Below are positions 51,775-60,431 of a DNA stretch of 64,000 bases, piece by piece. Every line of letters starts with the position of its first letter. The stretch's first letter is position 1. The position numbers were made by a program, and so were the translations under genes. Source of the DNA: DATKJY01 sp964540105. Lineage in GTDB: Bacteria; Zixibacteria; MSB-5A5; GN15; FEB-12. The notes under the pieces are model-generated. The model saw only the letters and a list, made by a program, of their open reading frames with translations. It searched no databases and was not told the origin of the DNA. The DNA is taken from the NCBI GenBank assembly GCA_964540105.1, contig CAZILL010000002.1, forward strand, positions 558,001-622,000, given 5' to 3'.

Positions 51775-51797
51775 GCTTGCCGGTACCCGGCGAGCGT
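51775..51797 (+). other. Strong hairpin between the two RRM genes
   Basis: 10-bp stem CGCTTGCCGG/CCGGCGAGCG (one G.U pair) with a 3-base loop, ending 12 bases before the ribosome site of the second RRM gene. No T run; possibly an attenuator or autoregulatory RNA site. Confidence 0.6.
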
Positions 51798-51818
51798 GCT
51801 CCTTGAACGGAGGAAATC

Positions 51819-52073
51819 ATGAAGATATTTGTTGGCAATCTTGCGAGCGAGACTGTCGAGCAGGATCTCCTGCTGGCGTTTCAGAAGTTCGGTGATATCG
51901 GGCATGTCAATATCGCCAAGACAACTTCGGATGGAAGATCGCGTGGCTTTGGCTACGTTGACGTTGCTCTCGATCGTGAAGGGCAGGCCGCGATAGTTGG
52001 AATGAATGGGGCTTCTCTGCACGGTCAGAAGCTCCGTGTAAACAAAGCGCACCGCAAGTTCGTCTTACCTTAG
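51819..52073 (+). CDS. RRM-domain RNA-binding protein (3 of 3)
   Basis: An 84-residue single RRM with almost no tail: RNP2 IFVGNL (3-8), RNP1 RGFGYVDV (about 42-49), ending LRVNKAHRKFVLP. GGAGGA lies just before the ATG. It differs from its neighbour in the absence of the Gly/Arg tail, so the pair may bind RNA differently. Confidence 0.93.
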   Translation: MKIFVGNLASETVEQDLLLAFQKFGDIGHVNIAKTTSDGRSRGFGYVDVALDREGQAAIVGMNGASLHGQKLRVNKAHRKFVLP

Positions 52074-52095
52074 TCGGTGACGAGCAGAGGTCCAT

Positions 52096-52192
52096 CAGCG
52101 TCGGATGTACGCTGACTCGTAGCCAGAGAATAACCTATGGCAATTCACTCAGGTTCTCAGTGAAGCGTCAGATCGCTTGCTGTATTCTCTGG
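52096..52192 (+). ncRNA. Candidate structured RNA with a three-way junction
   Basis: Between the last RRM gene and the efflux promoter: a 6-bp hairpin CAGCGT/ACGCTG (52096-52114), then a 10-bp closing stem CCAGAGAATA/TATTCTCTGG (52123-52132, 52183-52192) enclosing two arms, TTCACT/AGTGAA (52144-52149, 52159-52164) and AGCG/CGCT (52164-52167, 52174-52177). No ORF and no T run follow. It is not tRNA-like. No known family recognised. Confidence 0.4.
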
Positions 52193-52211
52193 TTGCGGGC
52201 CGCTTTTGGAT

Positions 52212-52239
52212 TTGACAATCTGGACCGATATAGTATTAT
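52212..52239 (+). promoter_or_regulatory. Sigma-70 promoter of the metal efflux operon
   Basis: TTGACA (52212-52217), 16-base spacer, TATTAT (52234-52239); transcription near 52246, 20 bases before the first ORF. Confidence 0.65.
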
Positions 52240-52266
52240 AGGACAGGAGTCAGAGGAACGCTGTTA

Positions 52267-52563
52267 ATGAGTTTAGCGAAAAAGCGCTGTCTGCTGTATG
52301 TAGGTCTGCTGCTATTTGTTCTGGCGGCAGTAGCGACGGTGTATGATCACAGTTTGAGTTGCGACGACTGTTGCTCCTCCGGTGATTGCAGCGATTGCCA
52401 GGACTGTCATTGCGCTTCAACCGCGTCCTTTGTTCTCCCGACATCCACCAGTTCCGAGCTTTATGACCAGCTGGGCGGGGAAATATTCCTGCCCTCTCAG
52501 GTAATCCCGGGTCGGGATTGGTTTTCGGACATCGACCGCCCCCCACGCTTATTCAGTTCTTAA
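52267..52563 (+). CDS. small membrane protein with a cysteine-rich cluster
   Basis: A 98-residue protein with one hydrophobic helix (about 8-25) and then a striking cluster of eight cysteines within about 18 residues (CDDCCSSGDCSDCQDCHC, about 32-49), followed by a polar tail. The cluster looks suited to binding soft metal ions. It heads the operon with the adaptor and RND pump, so a metal-chaperone or sensing role in efflux is plausible. No family recognised. AGAGGAA precedes the ATG. Confidence 0.65.
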   Translation: MSLAKKRCLLYVGLLLFVLAAVATVYDHSLSCDDCCSSGDCSDCQDCHCASTASFVLPTSTSSELYDQLGGEIFLPSQVIPGRDWFSDIDRPPRLFSS

Positions 52564-52700
52564 TCCGACAGGCGAATCGTCTTCGCCGCAACATACATTC
52601 ACAGCAACAAAAACTGATTTTGTCGCGACCGGCGTTTTTCTTAGCCGCGAGTGACGAATGAAGCAGTTTGGACTTTTCGAAGTCCGTGGAGGCATTAGAC

Positions 52701-54218
52701 GTGAACATGAAGAGCGTTACACTAATTGGAGCAGGGATGGGCGCGGGGCTCTTGCTCGGATGGCTTAGCTTTTCGAGCTACTCTCTGCCTGAGCCCGGGA
52801 ACGCACAGAACCCCTCAGTTGCAGACAGCACAGCCCTGACAGTGCCAGAAACCGATGCGACCCTAAACCCCAAGATCGAAGAAGATCTCAAGCCGGATTG
52901 GTGCGCTGAACATCGCGTGCCGGAATCGGAATGCACCGAGTGTCACCCGGCGCTTATCTCTGTATTCAAGGCGAAGGGGGATTGGTGTGTTGAGCACGAT
53001 CTGCCCGAATCCCACTGTCGGCTCTGCAACCCGAGTCTCACTTTTGCGCAAGAGCCAAAGATTGAGGTTGCTGCGCAGGAAACATACAAACCGTCAGTAT
53101 TCTTCCCCAGGAACGGAGCGCGCTGTGCGACCGATGACGCGATCATCCAGTTTGCTTCTGCAGAGACCGCCCATCGGGCGGGGTTGACTCTGGTACCGGC
53201 CGTGGAAGTGAGCGAAACTCATTCGACGGACGCTCCGGCAGAGGTTCTATTTGATGAAACCAAATCCTATGTCATAACTACGACAATACCGGCGTTGGTT
53301 GTTCGTTGGTTGGTGGAGCCCGGACAGGACGTGCTGACCGGACAAGCAGTCGCGGAACTGGAATCGCCGGAAATGGCGCGTCTTAAATCTGACTACTTGG
53401 AGTCGTTGTCTGAAGCGGAATTGAGGCAACGAGAGTTCGAGCGGGCTGACAGTCTCATTGCGAGGGGATTGATCAGCACAGCGGAAACCCAGCAGATCAC
53501 CAGCCTATTCAAGGCCGCCCAGGCGCGTCTTGCCGGAGCGCTCGGGCAGCTCGAAGCATGTGGACTGAATCCGGACGATATGCAGGCAATCCAGTCTCGC
53601 CACTCGGTTTCGCCTCGATGGCTATTGCGAGCAACCAGGGGTGGAGCTCTGCTTGAGCGCAAAGCGGGACAGGGAGAACTTCTTGCAGCCGGTTCCAATT
53701 TCGGTCTGATCGGGGACCCCTCGATCCTGTGGATAGAGGCACAGGTACGCGAGTCAGAGCTGTCCTTGTTTCGGCGGGGCCAAGTCGTCGAGTTCGCGAC
53801 TGATGGAGACGCTTTGCACAAGGTGAGCGGTCGGGTGATCTGGGTGGCCCAATACGTTGATCCCCTGACACGGTCGGCGATAGTGCGGGCACAAGTCGCA
53901 AATGGTTCGCTCGATCTCAAGGCTCACCAGTTTGGTCGCTTAACGCTTCCGATTTCATCGCAGTCGGGCGCTGTTGCTGTCCCGCGTGATGCGGTTCAGT
54001 GGGAAGGTTGCTGCAATGTCGTCTTCGTGCAGGAGGCGCCTGATAGATACCGCCCACGCAAGGTGACTGTCTCTCGCGGTAATCGCGGCTACTACAACGT
54101 AAGTTCGGGCCTTCATGTCGGTGACATGGTGGTTGTGAACGGTAGTTACCTTCTCAAGACTGAATTGAAGAAAGGGAGCCTCGGTGCCGGCTGCTGCGAT
54201 GTGGCTCCTAAATCGTGA
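52701..54218 (+). CDS. RND efflux periplasmic adaptor (heavy-metal type)
   Basis: GTG 52701 with GGAGG eight bases upstream; ATG 52707 follows two codons later. The 505-residue adaptor has an N-terminal membrane anchor (about 5-25), two copies of a metal-binding-like motif (DWCAEHRVPESECTEC and DWCVEHDLPESHCRLC, about 66-82 and 96-112), then the lipoyl/barrel-sandwich halves, a helical hairpin (about 225-275) and a beta-barrel domain. Two CC pairs lie near the C-terminus (EGCCNV, GAGCCDV). It connects the RND pump to an outer-membrane channel, which is not encoded nearby. Confidence 0.9.
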   Translation: MNMKSVTLIGAGMGAGLLLGWLSFSSYSLPEPGNAQNPSVADSTALTVPETDATLNPKIEEDLKPDWCAEHRVPESECTECHPALISVFKAKGDWCVEHDLPESHCRLCNPSLTFAQEPKIEVAAQETYKPSVFFPRNGARCATDDAIIQFASAETAHRAGLTLVPAVEVSETHSTDAPAEVLFDETKSYVITTTIPALVVRWLVEPGQDVLTGQAVAELESPEMARLKSDYLESLSEAELRQREFERADSLIARGLISTAETQQITSLFKAAQARLAGALGQLEACGLNPDDMQAIQSRHSVSPRWLLRATRGGALLERKAGQGELLAAGSNFGLIGDPSILWIEAQVRESELSLFRRGQVVEFATDGDALHKVSGRVIWVAQYVDPLTRSAIVRAQVANGSLDLKAHQFGRLTLPISSQSGAVAVPRDAVQWEGCCNVVFVQEAPDRYRPRKVTVSRGNRGYYNVSSGLHVGDMVVVNGSYLLKTELKKGSLGAGCCDVAPKS

Positions 54219-54225
54219 GTTGACT

Positions 54226-57200
54226 ATGATAGAAAAACTCATCGATCTCATGCTGCGACGGAGAGCGGTAGTGCTCTGTCTGGCGCTTACGCTCTGTATC
54301 CTTGGGATGGTGGCATTTGTACGCATGCCCTTCGACGCTTTTCCCGACACAACGCCCGTCATGGTTCAGGTGAATGCCACCGCTCCGGGCTGGGCGGCTG
54401 AGGAAATCGAAAGACAAATCACATTTCCCATCGAGCGTGAACTTTCAGGTTTGACCGGATTAACAGAGGTTCGCTCAGTTTCCAAATTCGGGTTCGCGCA
54501 GGTAACACTGGTATTTACGGATGATATCGACATTTACCTTGCCCGTCAGCAGGTGGCTGAGCGTCTGGTCAGCATTGAGCTTCCCGATGGAGTTCAAGTG
54601 CCACAGCTTGGACCCGTTTCGACCGGATTGGGCGAGATCTTTCAATACGTCGTGATCGGGAAGACCCCAGAGCCGACTGATCTCCGCACAGTACAAGATT
54701 GGATAATCACTCCTCAGTTACAGTCGACACCGGGTGTCGCTGAGATCAATAGTTGGGGCGGGTACGAAAAACAGTACCAGATCGTCGTCGATCCCAATCG
54801 ACTTGTGCAATTCCGCCTCACGCTGTCCGCAGTCGTTGCCTCTATTCGCAACGGCCTCACGAACGTCCCGGGCGGCCAGATGGTTCGCGGTGGTGAGCAA
54901 ACAGTGGTGCAGGGGGTAGGTATTGTCAGCAAGCGTGAGCAAATCGAAGCTCTTGTGATTGAGACACGACAAGGCGTGCCGGTTCACGTTCATGATGTCG
55001 CCGATGTGATCGTCGGTCATGAGATTCGGAGAGGCGGTGTTACCTACCAGGGAGCGGGTGAAGCGGTTCTCGGCATAGGTTTTCTGATAACTGGCCAGAA
55101 CTCACATGAGGTGACCAGACGGCTGTCCACGCAGCTCGAGGAAATCAAATCCTCCCTTCCCCCCGGCGTCGAGGTCAAGCCAGTGTATGTACGGACCAAC
55201 CTGGTAGACAATGTGCTGGATACCGTGGAACATAACCTGTTTTACGGCGCCGCCCTTGTCGTTGCGATTCTGTTTCTCTTTCTGGGCAATTTCAGGGCAG
55301 GCTTAATCGTCGCGTCTGCAATCCCGCTCTCCATGCTCTTTGCTTTCGATCTCATGTCGCGAGCGGGTATCATCGGCAGTCTCATGAGCCTGGGAGCCAT
55401 CGATTTCGGACTGGCGGTCGACAACGCCGTGATTCAGGTTGAAAACAGCGTCCGGCGACTGTCTCTCGACTCTCGAGGTCGGTCTCGACTGCATGTGATT
55501 AAACATGCCATCATGGAGGTTCGCAAGCCGACCCTCTTTGGGGAGTTGATCATTATTCTCGTCTATCTGCCCATTCTGACTCTGGAGGGCGTGGAAGGGA
55601 AGCTGTTTCGACCGATGGCGTTGACAGTTGTCTTTGTGTTGGTTGGCTCATTGATTATGTCTTTCACGGTCATTCCCGCGTTGATAGCTACCTTTCTGAC
55701 ACGCCCGATCAAGGCGCGGGATCCGATGGTAGTACGGTGGATGCAGAAAGCATATCGGCCAACTATCGCCTGGGCGTTGAGACGCCGAAACGCTGTAATG
55801 GGTTTTTCGATTGCAGCCCTTCTGGTCGGCGTCGTTCTATCCACGCGGCTTGGTTCGGAATTCGTTCCTCGCTTGAGCGAAGGGAGCATCGTTATCAATG
55901 TTATTCGTCTGGCTGGGGTAGCTGTCGAACAGTCGACAAGCGACAATTCCAATATCGAGGGTCTCCTCTTGGCTCGATTCCCGGATGAAATTGACCAAAT
56001 CTGGTCACGCGCCGGTAGCGCCGAACTCGCAACCGACCCGATGGGTTTGGAACTGACCGACATTTTCATCACCCTGAAACCCCGTTCTGAATGGACACGA
56101 GCGAGGAATCAGGACGAGCTTGTTTCCATGCTTGATACCGAACTGGCTGATCTGCCGGGGATGAACCGCGTCTTCACTCAGCCCATTGAAATGCGGGTGA
56201 ACGAAATGATCGCCGGAATCAGGGCCGACATCGGCATCAAGCTATTCGGCGACGATCTGGAAGTTCTTGAGAAGAAGGCGGAGGAGATTGTCGCTCTTGC
56301 CAAGACAATCCCGGGGAGCGCGGATATCTCAGTGGAGCAACTGACAGGACAGCCATTGTTCCGAATCGAAGTCGACCAAGCCCGCCTGTCTCGGTACGGC
56401 ATTCCCGCTGATGAAATCCTTGCCTATATCCGGAGCATCGGCGGAATTCACACCGGAGAGATATTCGAGGGGCAGCGTCGCTTTGATCTGGTTGTAAAGA
56501 TGGATTCCCTCTATGCGTCGGTGCCCGAAGACATTGAGCGAATTCCGATTATGGCCAATGGCGCTCAGTTTACTCTGGATAGGGTGACGACCCCTTCTCT
56601 CGCTCCGGGGTATTCCACGATTACAAGGGAGTGGGGGAAACGGCGAACCGTCGTCCAGTGCAATGTGCGGGGACGTGACGTAGGATCATTCGTTGAGGAA
56701 CTGCGAGCCCGCATAGGCGCGGATGTCAAATTGGAACCGGGATACTTTGTTCGATTTGGTGGCCAGTTTGAGAATCTTCAACGAGCGCAGAATCGGCTCC
56801 TTGTCGTAGTCCCCTTGGCGTTGCTGCTTATATTCGGTCTACTCTATTGGACCTATGGATCTGTTCGCGACGCACTTCTCATTTTTACGGGTGTACCGTT
56901 GGCAGCACTTGGCGGCGTGCTGGCCCTGGTCATGCGCGGTATGCCGTTTTCGATCTCGGCGGGTGTCGGATTCATAGCGTTGTCCGGAATAGCCGTCTTG
57001 AACGGCCTTGTGCTTGTGTCGCATATCAAGCGACTGCGGGCCGAAGGGATCGACTTGGTGACCGCCGTACAGGAGAGCGGGTTGGTTCGGCTTCGACCGG
57101 TTCTTATGACTGCACTGGTCGCAGCGTTTGGCTTCATCCCGATGGCGGTTTCTCAAGGCGTCGGAGCCGAGGTCCAGCGGCCGCTGGCCACGGTGGTGAT

Positions 57201-57291
57201 TGGGGGGGTATTGACCTCCACGGCCCTTACGCTGATCGTCCTGCCCGTGCTCTATTCCCTCTTCGGTTCCCGGAGCGAGGCAGAAATGTGA
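54226..57291 (+). CDS. heavy-metal RND efflux pump, CzcA/CusA family
   Basis: Proton-driven inner-membrane pump of 1021 residues with twelve helices and two large periplasmic loops. The start MIEKLIDLMLRRR at 54226 is typical; the frame opens upstream at 54184 inside the adaptor gene. Hallmarks: FPDTTPVMVQV, TPELEEIERQIT-like AEEIERQITFPIE, and the fourth-helix signature DFGLAVDNAVIQVEN, close to the HME1 (Zn/Co/Cd) pattern DFG-X3-DG but with Asn for Gly. Co-transcribed with the adaptor and the Cys-rich protein. The exported metal is not certain. Confidence 0.93.
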   Translation: MIEKLIDLMLRRRAVVLCLALTLCILGMVAFVRMPFDAFPDTTPVMVQVNATAPGWAAEEIERQITFPIERELSGLTGLTEVRSVSKFGFAQVTLVFTDDIDIYLARQQVAERLVSIELPDGVQVPQLGPVSTGLGEIFQYVVIGKTPEPTDLRTVQDWIITPQLQSTPGVAEINSWGGYEKQYQIVVDPNRLVQFRLTLSAVVASIRNGLTNVPGGQMVRGGEQTVVQGVGIVSKREQIEALVIETRQGVPVHVHDVADVIVGHEIRRGGVTYQGAGEAVLGIGFLITGQNSHEVTRRLSTQLEEIKSSLPPGVEVKPVYVRTNLVDNVLDTVEHNLFYGAALVVAILFLFLGNFRAGLIVASAIPLSMLFAFDLMSRAGIIGSLMSLGAIDFGLAVDNAVIQVENSVRRLSLDSRGRSRLHVIKHAIMEVRKPTLFGELIIILVYLPILTLEGVEGKLFRPMALTVVFVLVGSLIMSFTVIPALIATFLTRPIKARDPMVVRWMQKAYRPTIAWALRRRNAVMGFSIAALLVGVVLSTRLGSEFVPRLSEGSIVINVIRLAGVAVEQSTSDNSNIEGLLLARFPDEIDQIWSRAGSAELATDPMGLELTDIFITLKPRSEWTRARNQDELVSMLDTELADLPGMNRVFTQPIEMRVNEMIAGIRADIGIKLFGDDLEVLEKKAEEIVALAKTIPGSADISVEQLTGQPLFRIEVDQARLSRYGIPADEILAYIRSIGGIHTGEIFEGQRRFDLVVKMDSLYASVPEDIERIPIMANGAQFTLDRVTTPSLAPGYSTITREWGKRRTVVQCNVRGRDVGSFVEELRARIGADVKLEPGYFVRFGGQFENLQRAQNRLLVVVPLALLLIFGLLYWTYGSVRDALLIFTGVPLAALGGVLALVMRGMPFSISAGVGFIALSGIAVLNGLVLVSHIKRLRAEGIDLVTAVQESGLVRLRPVLMTALVAAFGFIPMAVSQGVGAEVQRPLATVVIGGVLTSTALTLIVLPVLYSLFGSRSEAEM

Positions 57292-57313
57292 TCTGAACAA
57301 CGCCAGAATACTG

Positions 57314-57342
57314 TTGACTGTTTCCGTAATAGCGAGTATATT
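57314..57342 (+). promoter_or_regulatory. Sigma-70 promoter of the T9SS-tailed protein
   Basis: TTGACT (57314-57319), 17-base spacer, TATATT (57337-57342), followed by GCC. Nearly the same boxes and flanks occur before the next large gene (60353-60380). Confidence 0.7.
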
Positions 57343-57446
57343 GCCCATGAGCAAGCATCACGGCGTCTAATAGAGCCAATAGGTCTCGCTTGAGAGGAAG
57401 AAATCAGCCAATAACAGATCAGGGTCATACCCGAATGGAGGAACGA

Positions 57447-60197
57447 ATGAAACCCATGCGGTCACTCATTGTCATAGCGATATCGGGCCTTATCGCGTCA
57501 TCCATATCGGCGCTGCCGCGCACAGGAACGAACCCGATTGTCCACCCCGCCAACACGACAATTATAGACCACGCCGCATACATCAACGCCAATCGAATCC
57601 TCGGATTTGTGGGCAATGATGGATCATTGTTCAGCGATTGGAGTCAAGCGCTCCTAAAGTCCGACGGATTCTACTTTCCATATAGTTCAATCGCCGACAT
57701 CCTCAGCGGCGCCAACAGTAAGACAGTCGTATATTCAGCCGGTCTGTGGCTCGGCGGAAAGGTTGGCGGAGACCTGCGTGTTACGGTCTCTGAGTACAGC
57801 GCCGAGTATACTCCCGGACCAATGGTGAACGGGACATTTGTTTCCGATGCCTATACAGACCCGAAATACCGCGTCTACCGTCTGTACGCGGACAGCCAGG
57901 CGACTAACCCCAATCAGGATTACCTCCAGTGGCCGGCCGATCAAGGAGCCCCCATCGACGGTGCGGGGAAGCCGCTGTTCATGGGGGATCAGAACTTGTG
58001 GACAGTTTTCAACGACGCCGACCCCAGTCAGCACACGAACAACACCAGTTCGAGTTCACCGATGGGCATTGAAGTGCATCAAACCTTGTGGGCCAGTATG
58101 GAGATCGGCGAGGCAAATGTCGTCAATGTTCAATACAAGTTGTACAACAGAAGCGCACACCAGATTGACAGCTTCTATCTCGGCTTCTGGTGTGACAGCG
58201 ATCTGGGCAGAGCGACTGACGACCTGGTCGGATGCGATACCTCGCGGAATCTCTTCTTTTGTTATAACGCGAGCGACAGCGACGCCGTGTACGGAACCCG
58301 GCCTCCCGCCTGGGGCGGGCGTGTCATAGCGGGTCCCCTTGTTTCTGATACCGGCGGCATGGGGCTGTTCTGCGGCAAACCGATCCTCGACCGCCGCAAT
58401 CTGGGTATGACCTCTTTCCAACGGTATATAAACGGCACCGATCCGACGAACAAACTCGAAGCCTTCAACTTGATGAAGGGATTTGATCGTCATGGAAACC
58501 CGCTCGCGAACGGAACGCGCTTCGCTTGTCCGGGAGATCCAGTCGCTGGCGTCGGTGATCTAGACATAAACCCGTCCGATCGCCGCCTCATGGTCTCCTT
58601 CGGACCTCTGATCTTTCTTCCGGGAGACAGCCAGCAGCTCGTGCTCAAAATCGCGGTTGGCCAAGGCAAGAACCGCCTGGCCTCGATCACACACCTAAAG
58701 GAGATACTCACCGCGCACCCTGTGCACCCGACCGACCAGTGGATCGACATTTACTGCCAGAGTGCGACGCTCGATGGACTGCCGCTCCATCCGGGCGACA
58801 CAATTCGAGCCTACGACCCGACCGGCGTGCTCTGTGGCATCGGTCTGGCAAGAGATTCGGGATCATTCGGTTTTGTCCCGGTCTACCGCGATGACATCCA
58901 TACGTTTGAAGACGAAGGAGCCACCCCGGGAGATATCATTCGCTTTACCGTCAACGGCACCGCTGTGACAACCGCTCCCCCTGTTGTCTGGGGTCAAAAC
59001 GGGGATCGCCTTGAGGTTTGCGCCTTCAGTCAACAGGAGTGCCGGGAGCTACGGCTGCATGAGGGCTGGAACCTTATCTCGTGGAATGTCTCCTACGCTG
59101 AGCATGTTAGAGACGCGCTGTCACAGATCAGAGGGTGCGTCGACGTAATCCTCGGCTTCGATCGGGAGGGGCGCACCTACGATCCGGACCTCGAGGAATT
59201 CTCCACGCTCGATTCCGTTGATTATCGTCATGGATACTGGGTTCGCATCAGGCCGCTCTGTGATACGCTACTCAGAGTCTGCGGAGGTCCGGTGACCGGC
59301 AGCATAACGGTGTCATCAGGTTGGAATCTCGTGAGTTACTGGCCTGCAATCACGTACGACCCCGTCTACGCCCTGGCGTCGCTTGACCCCAATCTGTTGA
59401 TGGCTTATAGTTTTGAGAACGGCATCAGGATCTATCGACCTGGGATGGGTGCGTCCAATACCCTCGATTCCATGAGAGCCAATCTCGGCTACTGGATAAA
59501 CGTTTCGAACGACGATCAACTTGTTTATCCCGGGTTTACGTCCAATCCTGTCATGTACCAGTCAGCCAAACCACCTGCGAAGGGATTGCAGATTGCTGCG
59601 TCGCGCGAATGGATGTCGGTCTACGGCTCACACCTGACATTGGACGGCGCGAACATCAGAGACGGCGCCGCTCTGGAGTTCCGCACGGACCAGGGTGTTC
59701 TGTGCGGTCTGGGACAGTATGCAAGTGGGAAGTTACGATTTACGCCGGTGTATGGTTTCGCGTCTGGCGACGCGACGTCGTTGCGATATCCTCGCCCTCT
59801 GGACTCGGTGATTCTCTTCGTCGACGGTGTGGCGACATCACCTGCCATAATCTGGGAAGGGTATGGGGCGCGGGTGGCAATGTCAGCACTAACCACCCGG
59901 GCCGGGGGGAACATACCACAAACCTATTCCCTGGGGGACGCTTACCCGAACCCATTCAACCCGACCGCCAGAATCGAGTTCGGGTTGCCGATAGCCGGGC
60001 ACGTAACCCTAATTGTCTACAATGTCCTCGGGCAGAAAGTGCGCACGCTTGTGAACGAAATGACTGATGCAGGCTACCATACGATCGAGTGGAACAGCAC
60101 AAGCGATAACGGACAGCAGGTCAGTTCTGGCGTTTATCTATACCGTTTGAGTACCGGGGACTTTGTGCAAACGAAGAAGATGGTGCTCTTGAAATAG
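57447..60197 (+). CDS. large secreted protein with T9SS/FlgD-like C-terminal sorting domain
   Basis: ATG 57447 with GGAGG at 57437-57441 gives 916 residues with a signal peptide (MRSLIVIAISGLIASSISA). A long N-terminal region of unknown function (about 20-430) is followed by two copies of a beta module (about 435-535 and 745-820; YCQSATLDGLPLHPGD and YGSHLTLDGANIRDGA, both with GVLCG.G and PVY) flanking two EGWNLISW/SGWNLVSY segments. The C-terminus is a type A sorting/FlgD-Ig domain: LGDAYPNPFNPTARIEFGLP, VYNVLGQKVRTLV, SGVYLYRLSTGDFVQTKKMVL. It is a likely T9SS cargo, anchored or released at the surface. Confidence 0.85.
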   Translation: MKPMRSLIVIAISGLIASSISALPRTGTNPIVHPANTTIIDHAAYINANRILGFVGNDGSLFSDWSQALLKSDGFYFPYSSIADILSGANSKTVVYSAGLWLGGKVGGDLRVTVSEYSAEYTPGPMVNGTFVSDAYTDPKYRVYRLYADSQATNPNQDYLQWPADQGAPIDGAGKPLFMGDQNLWTVFNDADPSQHTNNTSSSSPMGIEVHQTLWASMEIGEANVVNVQYKLYNRSAHQIDSFYLGFWCDSDLGRATDDLVGCDTSRNLFFCYNASDSDAVYGTRPPAWGGRVIAGPLVSDTGGMGLFCGKPILDRRNLGMTSFQRYINGTDPTNKLEAFNLMKGFDRHGNPLANGTRFACPGDPVAGVGDLDINPSDRRLMVSFGPLIFLPGDSQQLVLKIAVGQGKNRLASITHLKEILTAHPVHPTDQWIDIYCQSATLDGLPLHPGDTIRAYDPTGVLCGIGLARDSGSFGFVPVYRDDIHTFEDEGATPGDIIRFTVNGTAVTTAPPVVWGQNGDRLEVCAFSQQECRELRLHEGWNLISWNVSYAEHVRDALSQIRGCVDVILGFDREGRTYDPDLEEFSTLDSVDYRHGYWVRIRPLCDTLLRVCGGPVTGSITVSSGWNLVSYWPAITYDPVYALASLDPNLLMAYSFENGIRIYRPGMGASNTLDSMRANLGYWINVSNDDQLVYPGFTSNPVMYQSAKPPAKGLQIAASREWMSVYGSHLTLDGANIRDGAALEFRTDQGVLCGLGQYASGKLRFTPVYGFASGDATSLRYPRPLDSVILFVDGVATSPAIIWEGYGARVAMSALTTRAGGNIPQTYSLGDAYPNPFNPTARIEFGLPIAGHVTLIVYNVLGQKVRTLVNEMTDAGYHTIEWNSTSDNGQQVSSGVYLYRLSTGDFVQTKKMVLLK

Positions 60198-60206
60198 ATG
60201 GTCCCC

Positions 60207-60227
60207 GAAACGGGCTCGTTTCTTCTT
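60207..60227 (+). terminator. Weak terminator after the T9SS-tailed gene
   Basis: 6-bp stem GAAACG/CGTTTC with GGCT loop followed by TTCTT. Confidence 0.4.
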
Positions 60228-60248
60228 GGAATTCGCCTTTCGATGAGG

Positions 60249-60270
60249 TGTGGCGAGCGTGCTCGCCACA
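60249..60270. repeat. REP-like perfect palindrome
   Basis: Perfect 10-bp stem TGTGGCGAGC/GCTCGCCACA with a 2-base loop, extended by GAGG/CCTC around a bulge. No T tail, so it looks like a repetitive extragenic palindrome rather than a terminator. Confidence 0.6.
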
Positions 60271-60352
60271 TCCTCCAGTTCACCGCTCCACGGGATCCAT
60301 GAGTATACACCGCGGGGAGTTGCTCTGGGACGCCCTCGCTGTTATTTTGTAG

Positions 60353-60380
60353 TTGACAAAAACGATCAACTTTGTATATT
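60353..60380 (+). promoter_or_regulatory. Sigma-70 promoter of the SBBP-repeat protein
   Basis: TTGACA (60353-60358), 16-base spacer, TATATT (60375-60380), then GC; transcription near 60387, 45 bases before the ATG. Confidence 0.75.
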
Positions 60381-60431
60381 GCTCTGTCGTTCTATTGATC
60401 ATCATTATCCGATTGCACGAGGGAGAGTAAC

